Assembly (NCBI GenBank): GCA_036505635.1
Contig: DASXTC010000025.1
Location: forward strand, 80,378-144,377
Direction: 5' to 3'
DNA from: DASXTC01 sp036505635
Lineage (GTDB): Bacteria; Acidobacteriota; Polarisedimenticolia; JACPZX01; DASXTC01
Length of the DNA stretch: 64,000 nucleotides
Part shown: one piece after another, positions 8,451-15,476 of the stretch
How the letters are laid out: each line of letters opens with the position of its first letter
How positions within the stretch are numbered: the stretch's first letter is position 1
Notes under the pieces: model-generated
Seen by the model: the letters and a program-made list of their open reading frames with translations, nothing else
The model's database searches: none
What the model was told of the DNA's origin: nothing
Translations under genes and position numbers: made by a program

Positions 8451-9950
8451 TCACCCGCGCGTCTCGACCCTTCCCCGGGCGAGGCGCGCCGCCTCCCGCA
8501 TGACTCCGAGCGGCGCCGCCCGTCCCGTGAAGAGCGTGTACTGCTCGGCCGCCTGCCTCACGAGCATCTCCAGACCGCCCAGCGTGGCGATGCCGCGTCC
8601 CCGCGCCTGGCGCAGGAGGGCCGTGGTCTCGGGCGTGTAGATGACGTCGTACACGAGGATTCCCTTGATGGCGGCCCGGGTGACCGGGCAGGCTTCCCTG
8701 CCCATGCCGACAGGAGTGCAGTTGATCAGGACGTCGTAGCGCTCCCGCGAGAGGTGGGACAGCGTGACATGGCGCCCGCCAACCGCCTTGGCGAGCGCGC
8801 GACCCGGGGCGGCGTTGCGGCTCGCCACCACCACCGATGCTCCCGCGCGAGCCGTCGCGTGGGCCATGGCTCTCGCCGAGCCGCCGGCCCCCACGATGGC
8901 CACCGTCAGCCCCTCAACCGTTCTGTCCATGGTGGACAGCGCCTCCTCCATCGCCGCCAAGCCTCCCGATGCGTCCGTGTTGAAGCCGAACAACCTCTTT
9001 CCGTCGCAGACGACCGTATTCACCGCTCCAATCCGCTTCGCGAGAGGCTCGATCACGTCCAGGTGCCTCATCACCGGGATCTTGTAGGGCGCGGTCACCG
9101 AGAAGCCCCTGATCTTGAGCTGTCGCGCGATTCTCCTGAGGTCGCGCAGACCCCGCCTGTCCGGGATCTCCATCGGAATGTACCGGCTGTTGAGCCCATC
9201 GGTGTGATACGCGGCGTTGTGGATCGCGGGCGAGAGGGTCCGGGCCAGCGGCGACCCGATGACGACGGCGAACCGGGTGTCGTGGTCGATGTCCTCGATG
9301 CGATACATCCCGACCAGATCGGGCAGGCTCGCCTGGCCCGGGGCCGCCTCGCGGCCGAACCCCGCCGAGGCATAGGTCGCCCACGAGCCCCACTCCAGCG
9401 CCATGATGCGGCTCATCACACCGGTGGCGCCGCTGCAGAAGCTGATAACCGGCGGCGAGGCCCGCCGGTGCCGCTGCAGGAAATCGCGCACCTTGATCAT
9501 GTCGGCGGGAGCGCGCGCCGTGCCGACGATCTTCACCGCCTTTATTCCCTTCACGCGCGCCATCCTCCGGTAGAGCCCGTCCAGATCGCGCGGCATCCCG
9601 TCCAGGTCGTGGTGCGAGAGGATCACACCCACGCCGGGGGCCGACACGAGATCCTCGGCGAGGTTCGCGGCGGCGGTCCCCTGCTCCACGTCGATGTAGC
9701 TGGCCCCGGCCCGCACCGCGGCCCAGAGCACCTCCCGGCGCGCCTTCTCGCTGCCGGCGAAGAATCCACCGTCGGCCTTCCGCCGGCAGGTGGCGATGAG
9801 CGGGCGCGGGGCCCCCTCGAACAGGAGGGTCGGGTCGACGCGCCCCAGCGTGTCGAGCCGCACCTCGACGGCTCCGGCCTTCTCGGGGGCCGAGAGGATC
9901 TCGCGGCGCATCTCCGCGACGTCACGCTCCACCAGCGAGAGGATGATCAT
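8451..9950 (-). CDS. aroDE: Bifunctional 3-dehydroquinate dehydratase (type I) / shikimate dehydrogenase
   Basis: 499 aa fusion covering two consecutive shikimate-pathway steps. The N-terminal type I dehydratase (1-220) has LSHHDLD with the catalytic His and VKIVGTA with Schiff-base K140. The C-terminal shikimate dehydrogenase (about 225-499) has IGSPLARTLSPAIHN, VTAPYK (K290), GAVNTVV (N311), GFNTDASG (D326) and the Rossmann loop GAGGSARAM. All key residues of both halves are present. The same domain order occurs in plants, Chlamydiae and some environmental phyla. ATGA overlaps cysK upstream; 12 nt separate it from thiF downstream. Confidence 0.95.
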   Translation of the reverse strand: MIILSLVERDVAEMRREILSAPEKAGAVEVRLDTLGRVDPTLLFEGAPRPLIATCRRKADGGFFAGSEKARREVLWAAVRAGASYIDVEQGTAAANLAEDLVSAPGVGVILSHHDLDGMPRDLDGLYRRMARVKGIKAVKIVGTARAPADMIKVRDFLQRHRRASPPVISFCSGATGVMSRIMALEWGSWATYASAGFGREAAPGQASLPDLVGMYRIEDIDHDTRFAVVIGSPLARTLSPAIHNAAYHTDGLNSRYIPMEIPDRRGLRDLRRIARQLKIRGFSVTAPYKIPVMRHLDVIEPLAKRIGAVNTVVCDGKRLFGFNTDASGGLAAMEEALSTMDRTVEGLTVAIVGAGGSARAMAHATARAGASVVVASRNAAPGRALAKAVGGRHVTLSHLSRERYDVLINCTPVGMGREACPVTRAAIKGILVYDVIYTPETTALLRQARGRGIATLGGLEMLVRQAAEQYTLFTGRAAPLGVMREAARLARGRVETRG

Positions 9951-10849
9951 GCGGCCGGATAGAGCGGCGTGCTGAGATATTTCTCGCCGCGATCGGGGAG
10001 GATCGCCACGATGGTCCCCCTCAGACCGCCCGCCGCCAGCGCGAGGGCGGCGTGGACCGCGGTGCCCGAGGAGATGCCGCCGAAGATCCCTTCGCGGCGC
10101 GCCAGCTCGCGCGCCACGCGGAAGGCGTCGACGTCGGCCACCTCGATCGTCTCATCGACCACCGACGGGTCCCAGACCTCGGGCACGCGCGACTCCTTGA
10201 GATTGCGGAGCCCCTGCTGCTGATGTCCGCGCTGCGGCTCGGCCGCCACGACGCGCACCCGGGGGTTGAGCTCCTTGAGCCGGCGACCGGCGCCGACGAT
10301 CGTCCCCGTGGTGCCAAGCGTGGCGACCAGCGCGTCGACCCTCCCATCGGTCTGCTCCCAGATTTCCATCGCCGTGGCCCGGTAGTGAACCGACGGGTTG
10401 TTCGGGTTGGCGTACTGTGCCACGCGGAAGTATCTATGCGGCTCGCGGGCGTGCATCTGGTCGGCCAGGGCCCAGGCCGCGTCGCTCCCACCTTCGGCGG
10501 GTGTGAGGACCACCTCGGCGCCCAGCGCCTTGAGGATCTGGCGGCGCTCGATGCTGACCTTCTCGGACATCACGATGAGGACCCGATAGCCTCGCGCCGC
10601 GCCCACCATCGCCAGCCCTATCCCGGTGTTGCCGCTGGACGACTCGAGGATGATCGCGTCGCGGGTCAGCGAGCCGTCACGCTCGGCCGCCTCGATGATC
10701 GCGAGCGCGATACGCTCCTTGACGCTGCCCATCGGGTTGGCCCCCTCCAGCTTCGCGAGCAGTTCTACCCCATCGGGCGCTCCCATGCGCCGGAGCCTCA
10801 CGAGAGGCGTCCTTCCGATCGTTTCGAGGATGCTGTCCTTGATGTCCAT
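9947..10849 (-). CDS. cysK: Cysteine synthase (O-acetylserine sulfhydrylase family)
   Basis: 300 aa from ATG at 10847-10849, which gives the normal start MDIKDSILETIGRTPLVRL; the frame is open upstream but that translation is not protein-like. PLP-lysine motif EGANPMGSVKERIA, substrate loop SSSGNTGIGLA, phosphate loop GTTGTIVGAG, and GISSGTAV near the C-terminus. Converts O-acetylserine plus sulfide to cysteine; CysK versus CysM cannot be decided. First gene of the minus-strand run, divergent from selD across about 115 nt. Confidence 0.92.
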   Translation of the reverse strand: MDIKDSILETIGRTPLVRLRRMGAPDGVELLAKLEGANPMGSVKERIALAIIEAAERDGSLTRDAIILESSSGNTGIGLAMVGAARGYRVLIVMSEKVSIERRQILKALGAEVVLTPAEGGSDAAWALADQMHAREPHRYFRVAQYANPNNPSVHYRATAMEIWEQTDGRVDALVATLGTTGTIVGAGRRLKELNPRVRVVAAEPQRGHQQQGLRNLKESRVPEVWDPSVVDETIEVADVDAFRVARELARREGIFGGISSGTAVHAALALAAGGLRGTIVAILPDRGEKYLSTPLYPAA

Positions 10850-10896
10850 CGTCTCAGGCGCGCAAGGATAGCACGGGCGGGCCGGGACGCGGCTCA

Positions 10897-10925
10897 TTGA
10901 CGTCCTCGCGGGCGGGGGGTAAGAT
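10897..10925 (+). promoter_or_regulatory. Sigma70-like promoter for selD
   Basis: TTGACG (10897-10902), 17-nt spacer, TAAGAT (10920-10925). The expected start near 10932 leaves a leader of about 33 nt to the selD ATG, with AGGAGG at about 10953-10958. It lies in the divergent cysK-selD gap. Confidence 0.65.
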
Positions 10926-10964
10926 TTTGAGCATTCACGACTTGTATGGACGAGGAGGACTGAG

Positions 10965-12014
10965 ATGGGGACCGCCGCCGAGTTCAGGCTGACGCGGTGC
11001 GCCACGTCGGGTGGGTGAGCTGCCAAGCTGAGTCCGGTGGACTTGGGGCACATACTCGCCAACCTGAAGGGAGCCGTCGACCCGAACCTGCTGGTCGGGT
11101 TCGACACCGCCGATGACGCGGGGGTCTACCGCGTGCGGGACGACCTCGCCCTCGTGCAGACGGTCGACCTGATCACGCCCGTGTGCGACGATCCCTACCG
11201 GTTCGGCATGGTCGCCGCGGCCAATTCCCTTTCCGACGTCTACGCCATGGGCGGGCGCCCCCTCACGGTCCTCAACATCTGCTGCTTCCCCGGCACCGGT
11301 GTGCCGGAGGGCGTCTTCGCGCAGATCCTCCAGGGCGGCCTCGACAAGGCGCGCGAGGCGGGCGCCGCGCTCGTGGGGGGGCACACGGTCCGCGACCAGG
11401 AGCTCAAGTACGGCCTGTCGGTCACCGGCACCATCGATCCTCGCCGGATCCTGCGCAACTCCGGGGCGAGGCCCGGCGACCTCCTCGTGCTGACCAAGCC
11501 GGTGGGGACCGGGGTGATGATCACCGGCTTCAAGAAGGGGCTCGTCACCGCGGAGCAGTTCGAGGAGGTCCTGGCGCAGATGGAACGGCTGAGCGCAGCG
11601 GCCGCGGAGCTGGCGCTGGCGCACGACGCCGATGCCTGCACCGACATCACCGGGTTCGGCCTGGCCGGCCACGCGCTCGAAGTGGCGCGCGCGAGCGGCG
11701 CCGGCATCAGGCTGCGTTATGCGGCGATCCCCCGGTACGAGCAGAGCCTCGACCTGATCGAGAAGGGGGTCAAGACGGGAGTCACCGAATCGAACCGAAC
11801 GATGGCGGCGGAAATTCGGTTCGTGGACGGGCTTTCCGAGGCGCAACAGTGGCTCTTCTTCGACCCGCAGACCTCCGGGGGCCTGCTGATATCGGTGCCG
11901 GCCCCTCGGGCGAAGGCGCTGGTGGCGGCGCTCGATGCCCGAGGCATCGGCGCCGCGGCGGTCGTCGGGGAGGTGTTCGCCTCCGACCGGCCGGTGCTGG
12001 AGGTTCTCCCCTGA
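10965..12014 (+). CDS. selD: Selenide, water dikinase with in-frame UGA (selenocysteine)
   Basis: 349 aa when the UGA at 11016-11018 is read as Sec18. Makes selenophosphate from selenide and ATP. From ATG 10965 (AGGAGG 6 nt upstream) the protein reads MGTAAEFRLTRC, then ATSGG-U-AAKLSP, the invariant active-site motif in which the UGA falls exactly at the Sec/Cys position and K21 is the conserved lysine. Downstream GFDTADDAGVYRV, TVDLITPV and ANSLSDVYAMGG are metal/ATP-binding motifs, and FFDPQTSGGLL is near the C-terminus. A GTG at 11037 would give a protein without its active site. Divergent from cysK; ispG follows 37 nt later. The host must therefore encode SelA, SelB and tRNA-Sec elsewhere. 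Confidence 0.95.
11016..11049 (+). promoter_or_regulatory. Bacterial SECIS-like hairpin after the selD UGA
   Basis: Right after the UGA (11016-11018) the RNA can fold as outer GCC (11022-11024) with GGC (11047-11049), a bulged AAG, then CUGAGUCC (11028-11035) with GGACUUGG (11039-11046), leaving the apical loop GGU at 11036-11038. The loop starts 18 nt after the UGA, nearly the distance of the GGU in E. coli fdhF. This is the expected recruiting element for SelB. Confidence 0.75.
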
Positions 12015-12051
12015 CCCGGGCGTCCGGGGCGCGTGCTAGGATCCGCTCTGT

Positions 12052-13209
12052 ATGAAACTCCCCGGAAGTCCCTCGTACCTGCACCCGCGTCTTCCCACCC
12101 GCTCGGTCAGGATCGGCAGGATCTGGGTGGGGGCCGACCATCCGATCGCGGTTCAGTCCATGACCGCCACGAAGACCCAGGACATCGAGGCCACCTCGGC
12201 ACAGGTGCGCCAGCTCGAGGAGGCCGGGGCGGACGTGGTGCGGATCGCGGTGGACTCGACCAGGGACGCCGAGGCGCTGGCGGAGATCCGGCGGCGCACC
12301 CGGGCCAACCTCTCCGTGGACCTCCAGGAGAACTATCGTCTCGCGGCGCTGGTGGCCCCCCACGTTGACAAGATCCGGTACAACCCGGGGCACCTGTACC
12401 ATCACGAGCGCGAGAAGTCCGTACGCGAGAAGGTCTCCTTCATCGCTGCGACGGCGGCACGGCACGATTGCGCGATCCGGATCGGGGTCAACTGCGGTTC
12501 CGTGGACCCCGACAAAGCGGGCCGCTTCGGAGACGACACGATCGCGCCGATGGTGGAGTCGGCCCTCGAGCACTGCGAGATGCTCGACTCGATGGGCTTC
12601 ACCCGCTACGTGGTCTCGCTGAAGGACTCCGATCCCAACAAGGTGGTGGAGGGGAACAAGCGCTTCGCCGCGCGACGCCCCGACGTGCCGTTGCACCTGG
12701 GGGTCACCGAGGCGGGGCTCCCTCCCGACGGCGTCATCAAGACCCGCATCGCCTTCGAGCAGCTCCTGGCGGCGGGGATCGGCGATACCGTCCGTGTGTC
12801 GTTGACGGTCCCCAACCATCGCAAGGGTGAGGAGATCGCCGCGGGGCGTCAGATCATCGAGGACGTCGCCCGCGGCCGGTTCCGCTCGGTGCCCCGGTTC
12901 GACAACGAGCGGCTCAACATCATCTCGTGCCCTTCGTGCTCGCGGGTCGAGAACGAGGCATTCGTCGACCTGGCCGAGAAAGTCAAGGAGATGACCGGAT
13001 ACGCCGAGCGCCACGCCATCACCATCGCCGTGATGGGATGCCGCGTCAACGGCCCGGGCGAGACCGACGACGCGGACCTCGGCCTCTGGTGCGCCGCCAA
13101 CCACGTGAACCTCAAGCGCGGCGCCGAGTCGCTGGGCGCCTACTCCTACCAGGAGATCCTCGGGCGCCTGCGCGAGGAGCTCGACAGGCTGATCGCCGCG
13201 AAGGGCTGA
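12052..13209 (+). CDS. ispG: 4-hydroxy-3-methylbut-2-enyl diphosphate synthase (flavodoxin)
   Basis: 385 aa, the long two-domain bacterial form. Converts MEcPP to HMBPP in the MEP isoprenoid pathway using a [4Fe-4S] cluster. N-terminal TIM barrel with VQSMTATKTQD, DVVRIAVDS, VDKIRYNPG and GVNCGS; C-terminal cluster domain with ISCPSC (C293, C296) and AVMGCRVNGPGE (C330, E337), the three Cys plus Glu ligands. Begins 37 nt after selD on the same strand. Confidence 0.96.
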   Translation: MKLPGSPSYLHPRLPTRSVRIGRIWVGADHPIAVQSMTATKTQDIEATSAQVRQLEEAGADVVRIAVDSTRDAEALAEIRRRTRANLSVDLQENYRLAALVAPHVDKIRYNPGHLYHHEREKSVREKVSFIAATAARHDCAIRIGVNCGSVDPDKAGRFGDDTIAPMVESALEHCEMLDSMGFTRYVVSLKDSDPNKVVEGNKRFAARRPDVPLHLGVTEAGLPPDGVIKTRIAFEQLLAAGIGDTVRVSLTVPNHRKGEEIAAGRQIIEDVARGRFRSVPRFDNERLNIISCPSCSRVENEAFVDLAEKVKEMTGYAERHAITIAVMGCRVNGPGETDDADLGLWCAANHVNLKRGAESLGAYSYQEILGRLREELDRLIAAKG

Positions 13210-13231
13210 GAGTTCCCGTCGATTCCGCAGA

Positions 13232-13309
13232 TCAGGTCGCAGATAGGAATCTCAGGATCTCGCGCATGAGCTGCTCTCCCTCCTCCGTCTGAAAGCGGTC
13301 CCCGGGCCG
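13232..13309 (-). pseudogene. Possible C-terminal remnant of an unidentified gene
   Basis: Between the convergent ispG and membrane-protein genes one minus frame reads RPGDRFQTEEGEQLMREILRF followed by LSAT and a stop. The acidic, helix-like composition looks more protein-like than the other frames. It has no start of its own and the frame enters the neighbouring gene, so it may be the tail of a lost gene or chance. Confidence 0.2.
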
Positions 13310-13310
13310 G

Positions 13311-14660
13311 TCAGGAACCCTGGCCGGCGACGAGCGCGCGTGCGGCGGGCCTGCCACAGAGCAGTGCGCAAAGGGCCAGGCAGGTGAGGGCCAGCGGGTA
13401 GCTGTCCATGTCCCGGCCCAGCGGCATCCTCAGGTAGACGAGGAAAGCGAAGCGATAGGTCTCGCAGAACATCGTCCCCACCAGAGATCCTACGGCGTTG
13501 ACGAGGAAGGAGTAGACCGCCACGATGTAGACCAGGAAGGCGATCGCCACGGCATGTCTGCGCCTCCTGGTCCAGGCGAGCAGGCCGGGCAGCCCCATCG
13601 CCGCGAAGGGAAGGGCAGGCAGCATGAGCCGCGGCCCGTACTGGCAGGCACCGACAAAGGGGATGTTGAGGATGTAGAGCAAGTGCAACGCGACGATCGC
13701 GACGAGCAGCCATCTCTCGGACCGCAGACCGGTGCCCAGCAGCCACTGACCGGCCAGACCCAGGATCACGATCGGCATGTACATGACCACGGACAGGTCG
13801 CCCGTGCCGAGGTACACGTTAAGGTGATCGAGGAAGCGCTGGGGCTCGGGCGAGAAGAAGGTCTCGGTGTACCGCCCGGCGATGTTGGCCTGTACCAAGG
13901 GATTGCCGAAGTAGTGCCAGTTGTACAGCGCCAGTGGGAGGAGGCCGAGAGCCGTTCCGGCGGCGGTCCAGAGGGCGAATCGCCTGCTCGCCGTCAGCGC
14001 GACGTACACGAACAGAGTCGCCACGATCACGGCGGGCAGCATCGAGGTGAAGAGCGTCAGTCCGAGCAGAAGTCCCGCCACGCACCCCGTGCTCCAGCGC
14101 TGGCACATCTCCTTGCGGATCCCGTACTCGAGCAGGCAGAAGGAGATGAGCAGGAATGACAGGGCTATGACGTCATGATGCGCGATGCCCGAATAGGGGA
14201 GCAGGTTGGTCCCCAGCGCGTGGCACAGCGTCGCGAACAGTGCCGTCACGGTGCAGAACCCCCAGACATCGCGCAGGAGCCAGACCAGGAACGCGGAGCT
14301 GACGGCCGACATCAGCGAGGCGGTGAGCCAGGTCACGATCGCGCCCGCGAGAAGGTAATGGCTCGCGTAGGTGATCCCGAGCAGCCTGCAGACAAGGTAG
14401 ACCGGGGCGCCGAAGGCGAACTGTCCTGGCTGTTTCGCCGGCAACCACCTTCCGTTGTACATGAACTTGTCGCCGGCAGCCTTGAGCATTGGGACCTCGC
14501 TGGCACCGACCTCGAACGTGCCCCGCTCCACAATCGACTCGATGACGGCCTGCTGAAGTGTAAAGTCGTAGAGGTTGTACTTGGTGATCGTGGCGCCGTA
14601 GATCAGCCACAGCGCTAGAAAGACGAGGAAGGGGGCGCCAGGGCGCCAGGGAACTCTCAT
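13311..14660 (-). CDS. Polytopic membrane protein, possible lipid-linked-sugar glycosyltransferase
   Basis: 449 aa from the ATG at 14658-14660 (a GTG lies directly before it). About ten to twelve hydrophobic segments. A long first periplasmic loop (about residues 30-90) contains YNLYDFTLQQAVIESIVERG and YNGRWLPAKQPGQF, a layout like the acidic first loop of GT-C fold mannosyl/arabinosyltransferases of the ArnT/PMT type, but I see no clear DE or DD pair there. A cleavage-free N-terminal anchor is present. Function not established; a role in envelope glycan assembly is a guess from fold type. Confidence 0.7.
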   Translation of the reverse strand: MRVPWRPGAPFLVFLALWLIYGATITKYNLYDFTLQQAVIESIVERGTFEVGASEVPMLKAAGDKFMYNGRWLPAKQPGQFAFGAPVYLVCRLLGITYASHYLLAGAIVTWLTASLMSAVSSAFLVWLLRDVWGFCTVTALFATLCHALGTNLLPYSGIAHHDVIALSFLLISFCLLEYGIRKEMCQRWSTGCVAGLLLGLTLFTSMLPAVIVATLFVYVALTASRRFALWTAAGTALGLLPLALYNWHYFGNPLVQANIAGRYTETFFSPEPQRFLDHLNVYLGTGDLSVVMYMPIVILGLAGQWLLGTGLRSERWLLVAIVALHLLYILNIPFVGACQYGPRLMLPALPFAAMGLPGLLAWTRRRRHAVAIAFLVYIVAVYSFLVNAVGSLVGTMFCETYRFAFLVYLRMPLGRDMDSYPLALTCLALCALLCGRPAARALVAGQGS

Positions 14661-14663
14661 CAC

Positions 14664-15045
14664 GCCCGGTGGCGAGCCAGGATGCGAAGTACCATGGCGA
14701 TGACGTCGACCAGGTATGACGCCTCCTGATGTTTGCGGTGGCCCGAGCGGCGGTGCCCGCCGCGGCTGGAAGCTCGAATTCTAACATGAAGGACCCGTGC
14801 TGCTGAGCGGCGCGCCCGGGCGAGACCGACGACGCGGAAGGAACCCCACTCGAGGGCCCCCTTGAGCGAGGCCGATCGCCCGAGCCGCGGAGCCGGGGGG
14901 AATCCTTCAAAAGGCCCTATGACGCGAGGCCGTCTCGCATGCCGGGCGTGCGTGGCCGAGCGGAATGGAGGCGAGCGCGAAGCCGGGCGAGCGCGAGCCG
15001 TGCCCGTTGGAGGAATGCCCGAGCCTTCCCTGCGGCAGGCGGGGG
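14664..15045. other. Non-coding gap without recognisable content
   Basis: About 380 nt between two minus-strand genes. Open frames here look like non-protein GC-rich translation. A small hairpin GCGAG-gccgt-CTCGC lies near 14924-14938. An AT-richer patch (TAGAAT on the minus strand, near 14781) could be a -10 element for the membrane-protein gene, without a good -35. No RNA gene recognised. Confidence 0.5.
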
Positions 15046-15459
15046 TCATCGCACGTCCCTCCCGCAGAACCGGCAGATCTTCGCCGCCTTCTTGATCCAC
15101 TCGGCGCACCAGGGGCACGCCCTCGTGTCGCCGGCCCCCTCCCCCGCCCTGGAGGTTCCGTCCCCTGCCTTCGCCTGCAGCGTCTCGATCAGCTCCTTGA
15201 TTCGGCGGGCGTCGGCCTTGGTGTGACCGTGGCTGTCCAGAGGGTCCGAGCCACCGCTGCTCTCGATCCGGATGTCCGACCAGATGATGCCGGTCCTGAT
15301 ATTCACGGTGGCCACGTTGCGGATGTTGATGCTCTCCTCGTTGATCGAGAGCCACGACCGCTTGCGCCGCATGACGGCATGGTCCGTGATCACGATCCGT
15401 GTCGGGAAGATCAGGTTTCCATGAGTCCACCGGCTCGCGACGAATACCTCGGGCTCCAT
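15046..15459 (-). CDS. PH-like domain protein with C-terminal zinc ribbon
   Basis: 137 aa. The first 70 residues form a beta-rich domain (TRIVITDHAVMRRKRSWLSI, then EESINIRNVATVNIRTG) resembling bacterial PH-like (bPH2/YdbT) folds. A linker of charged residues follows, then a zinc ribbon CPWCAEWIKKAAKICRFCGR with two CxxC pairs. No membrane segment. Role unknown. It lies 17 nt upstream of priA in reading direction terms, after it on the minus strand, and may share its transcript. Confidence 0.75.
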   Translation of the reverse strand: MEPEVFVASRWTHGNLIFPTRIVITDHAVMRRKRSWLSINEESINIRNVATVNIRTGIIWSDIRIESSGGSDPLDSHGHTKADARRIKELIETLQAKAGDGTSRAGEGAGDTRACPWCAEWIKKAAKICRFCGRDVR

Positions 15460-15476
15460 CGTCTCCCCTCACTCGC

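Noticed and set aside
8001..9962. Long plus-strand open frame opposite thiF and aroDE
   Set aside because: Translation is Arg/Pro/Gly/Asp-rich without motifs; it is the antisense of well-supported genes, common in high-GC DNA.
11037..12014. selD starting at GTG 11037
   Set aside because: Would discard the CATSGG-Sec active site; the upstream ATG with AGGAGG and promoter, plus the SECIS-like hairpin, explain the UGA better.
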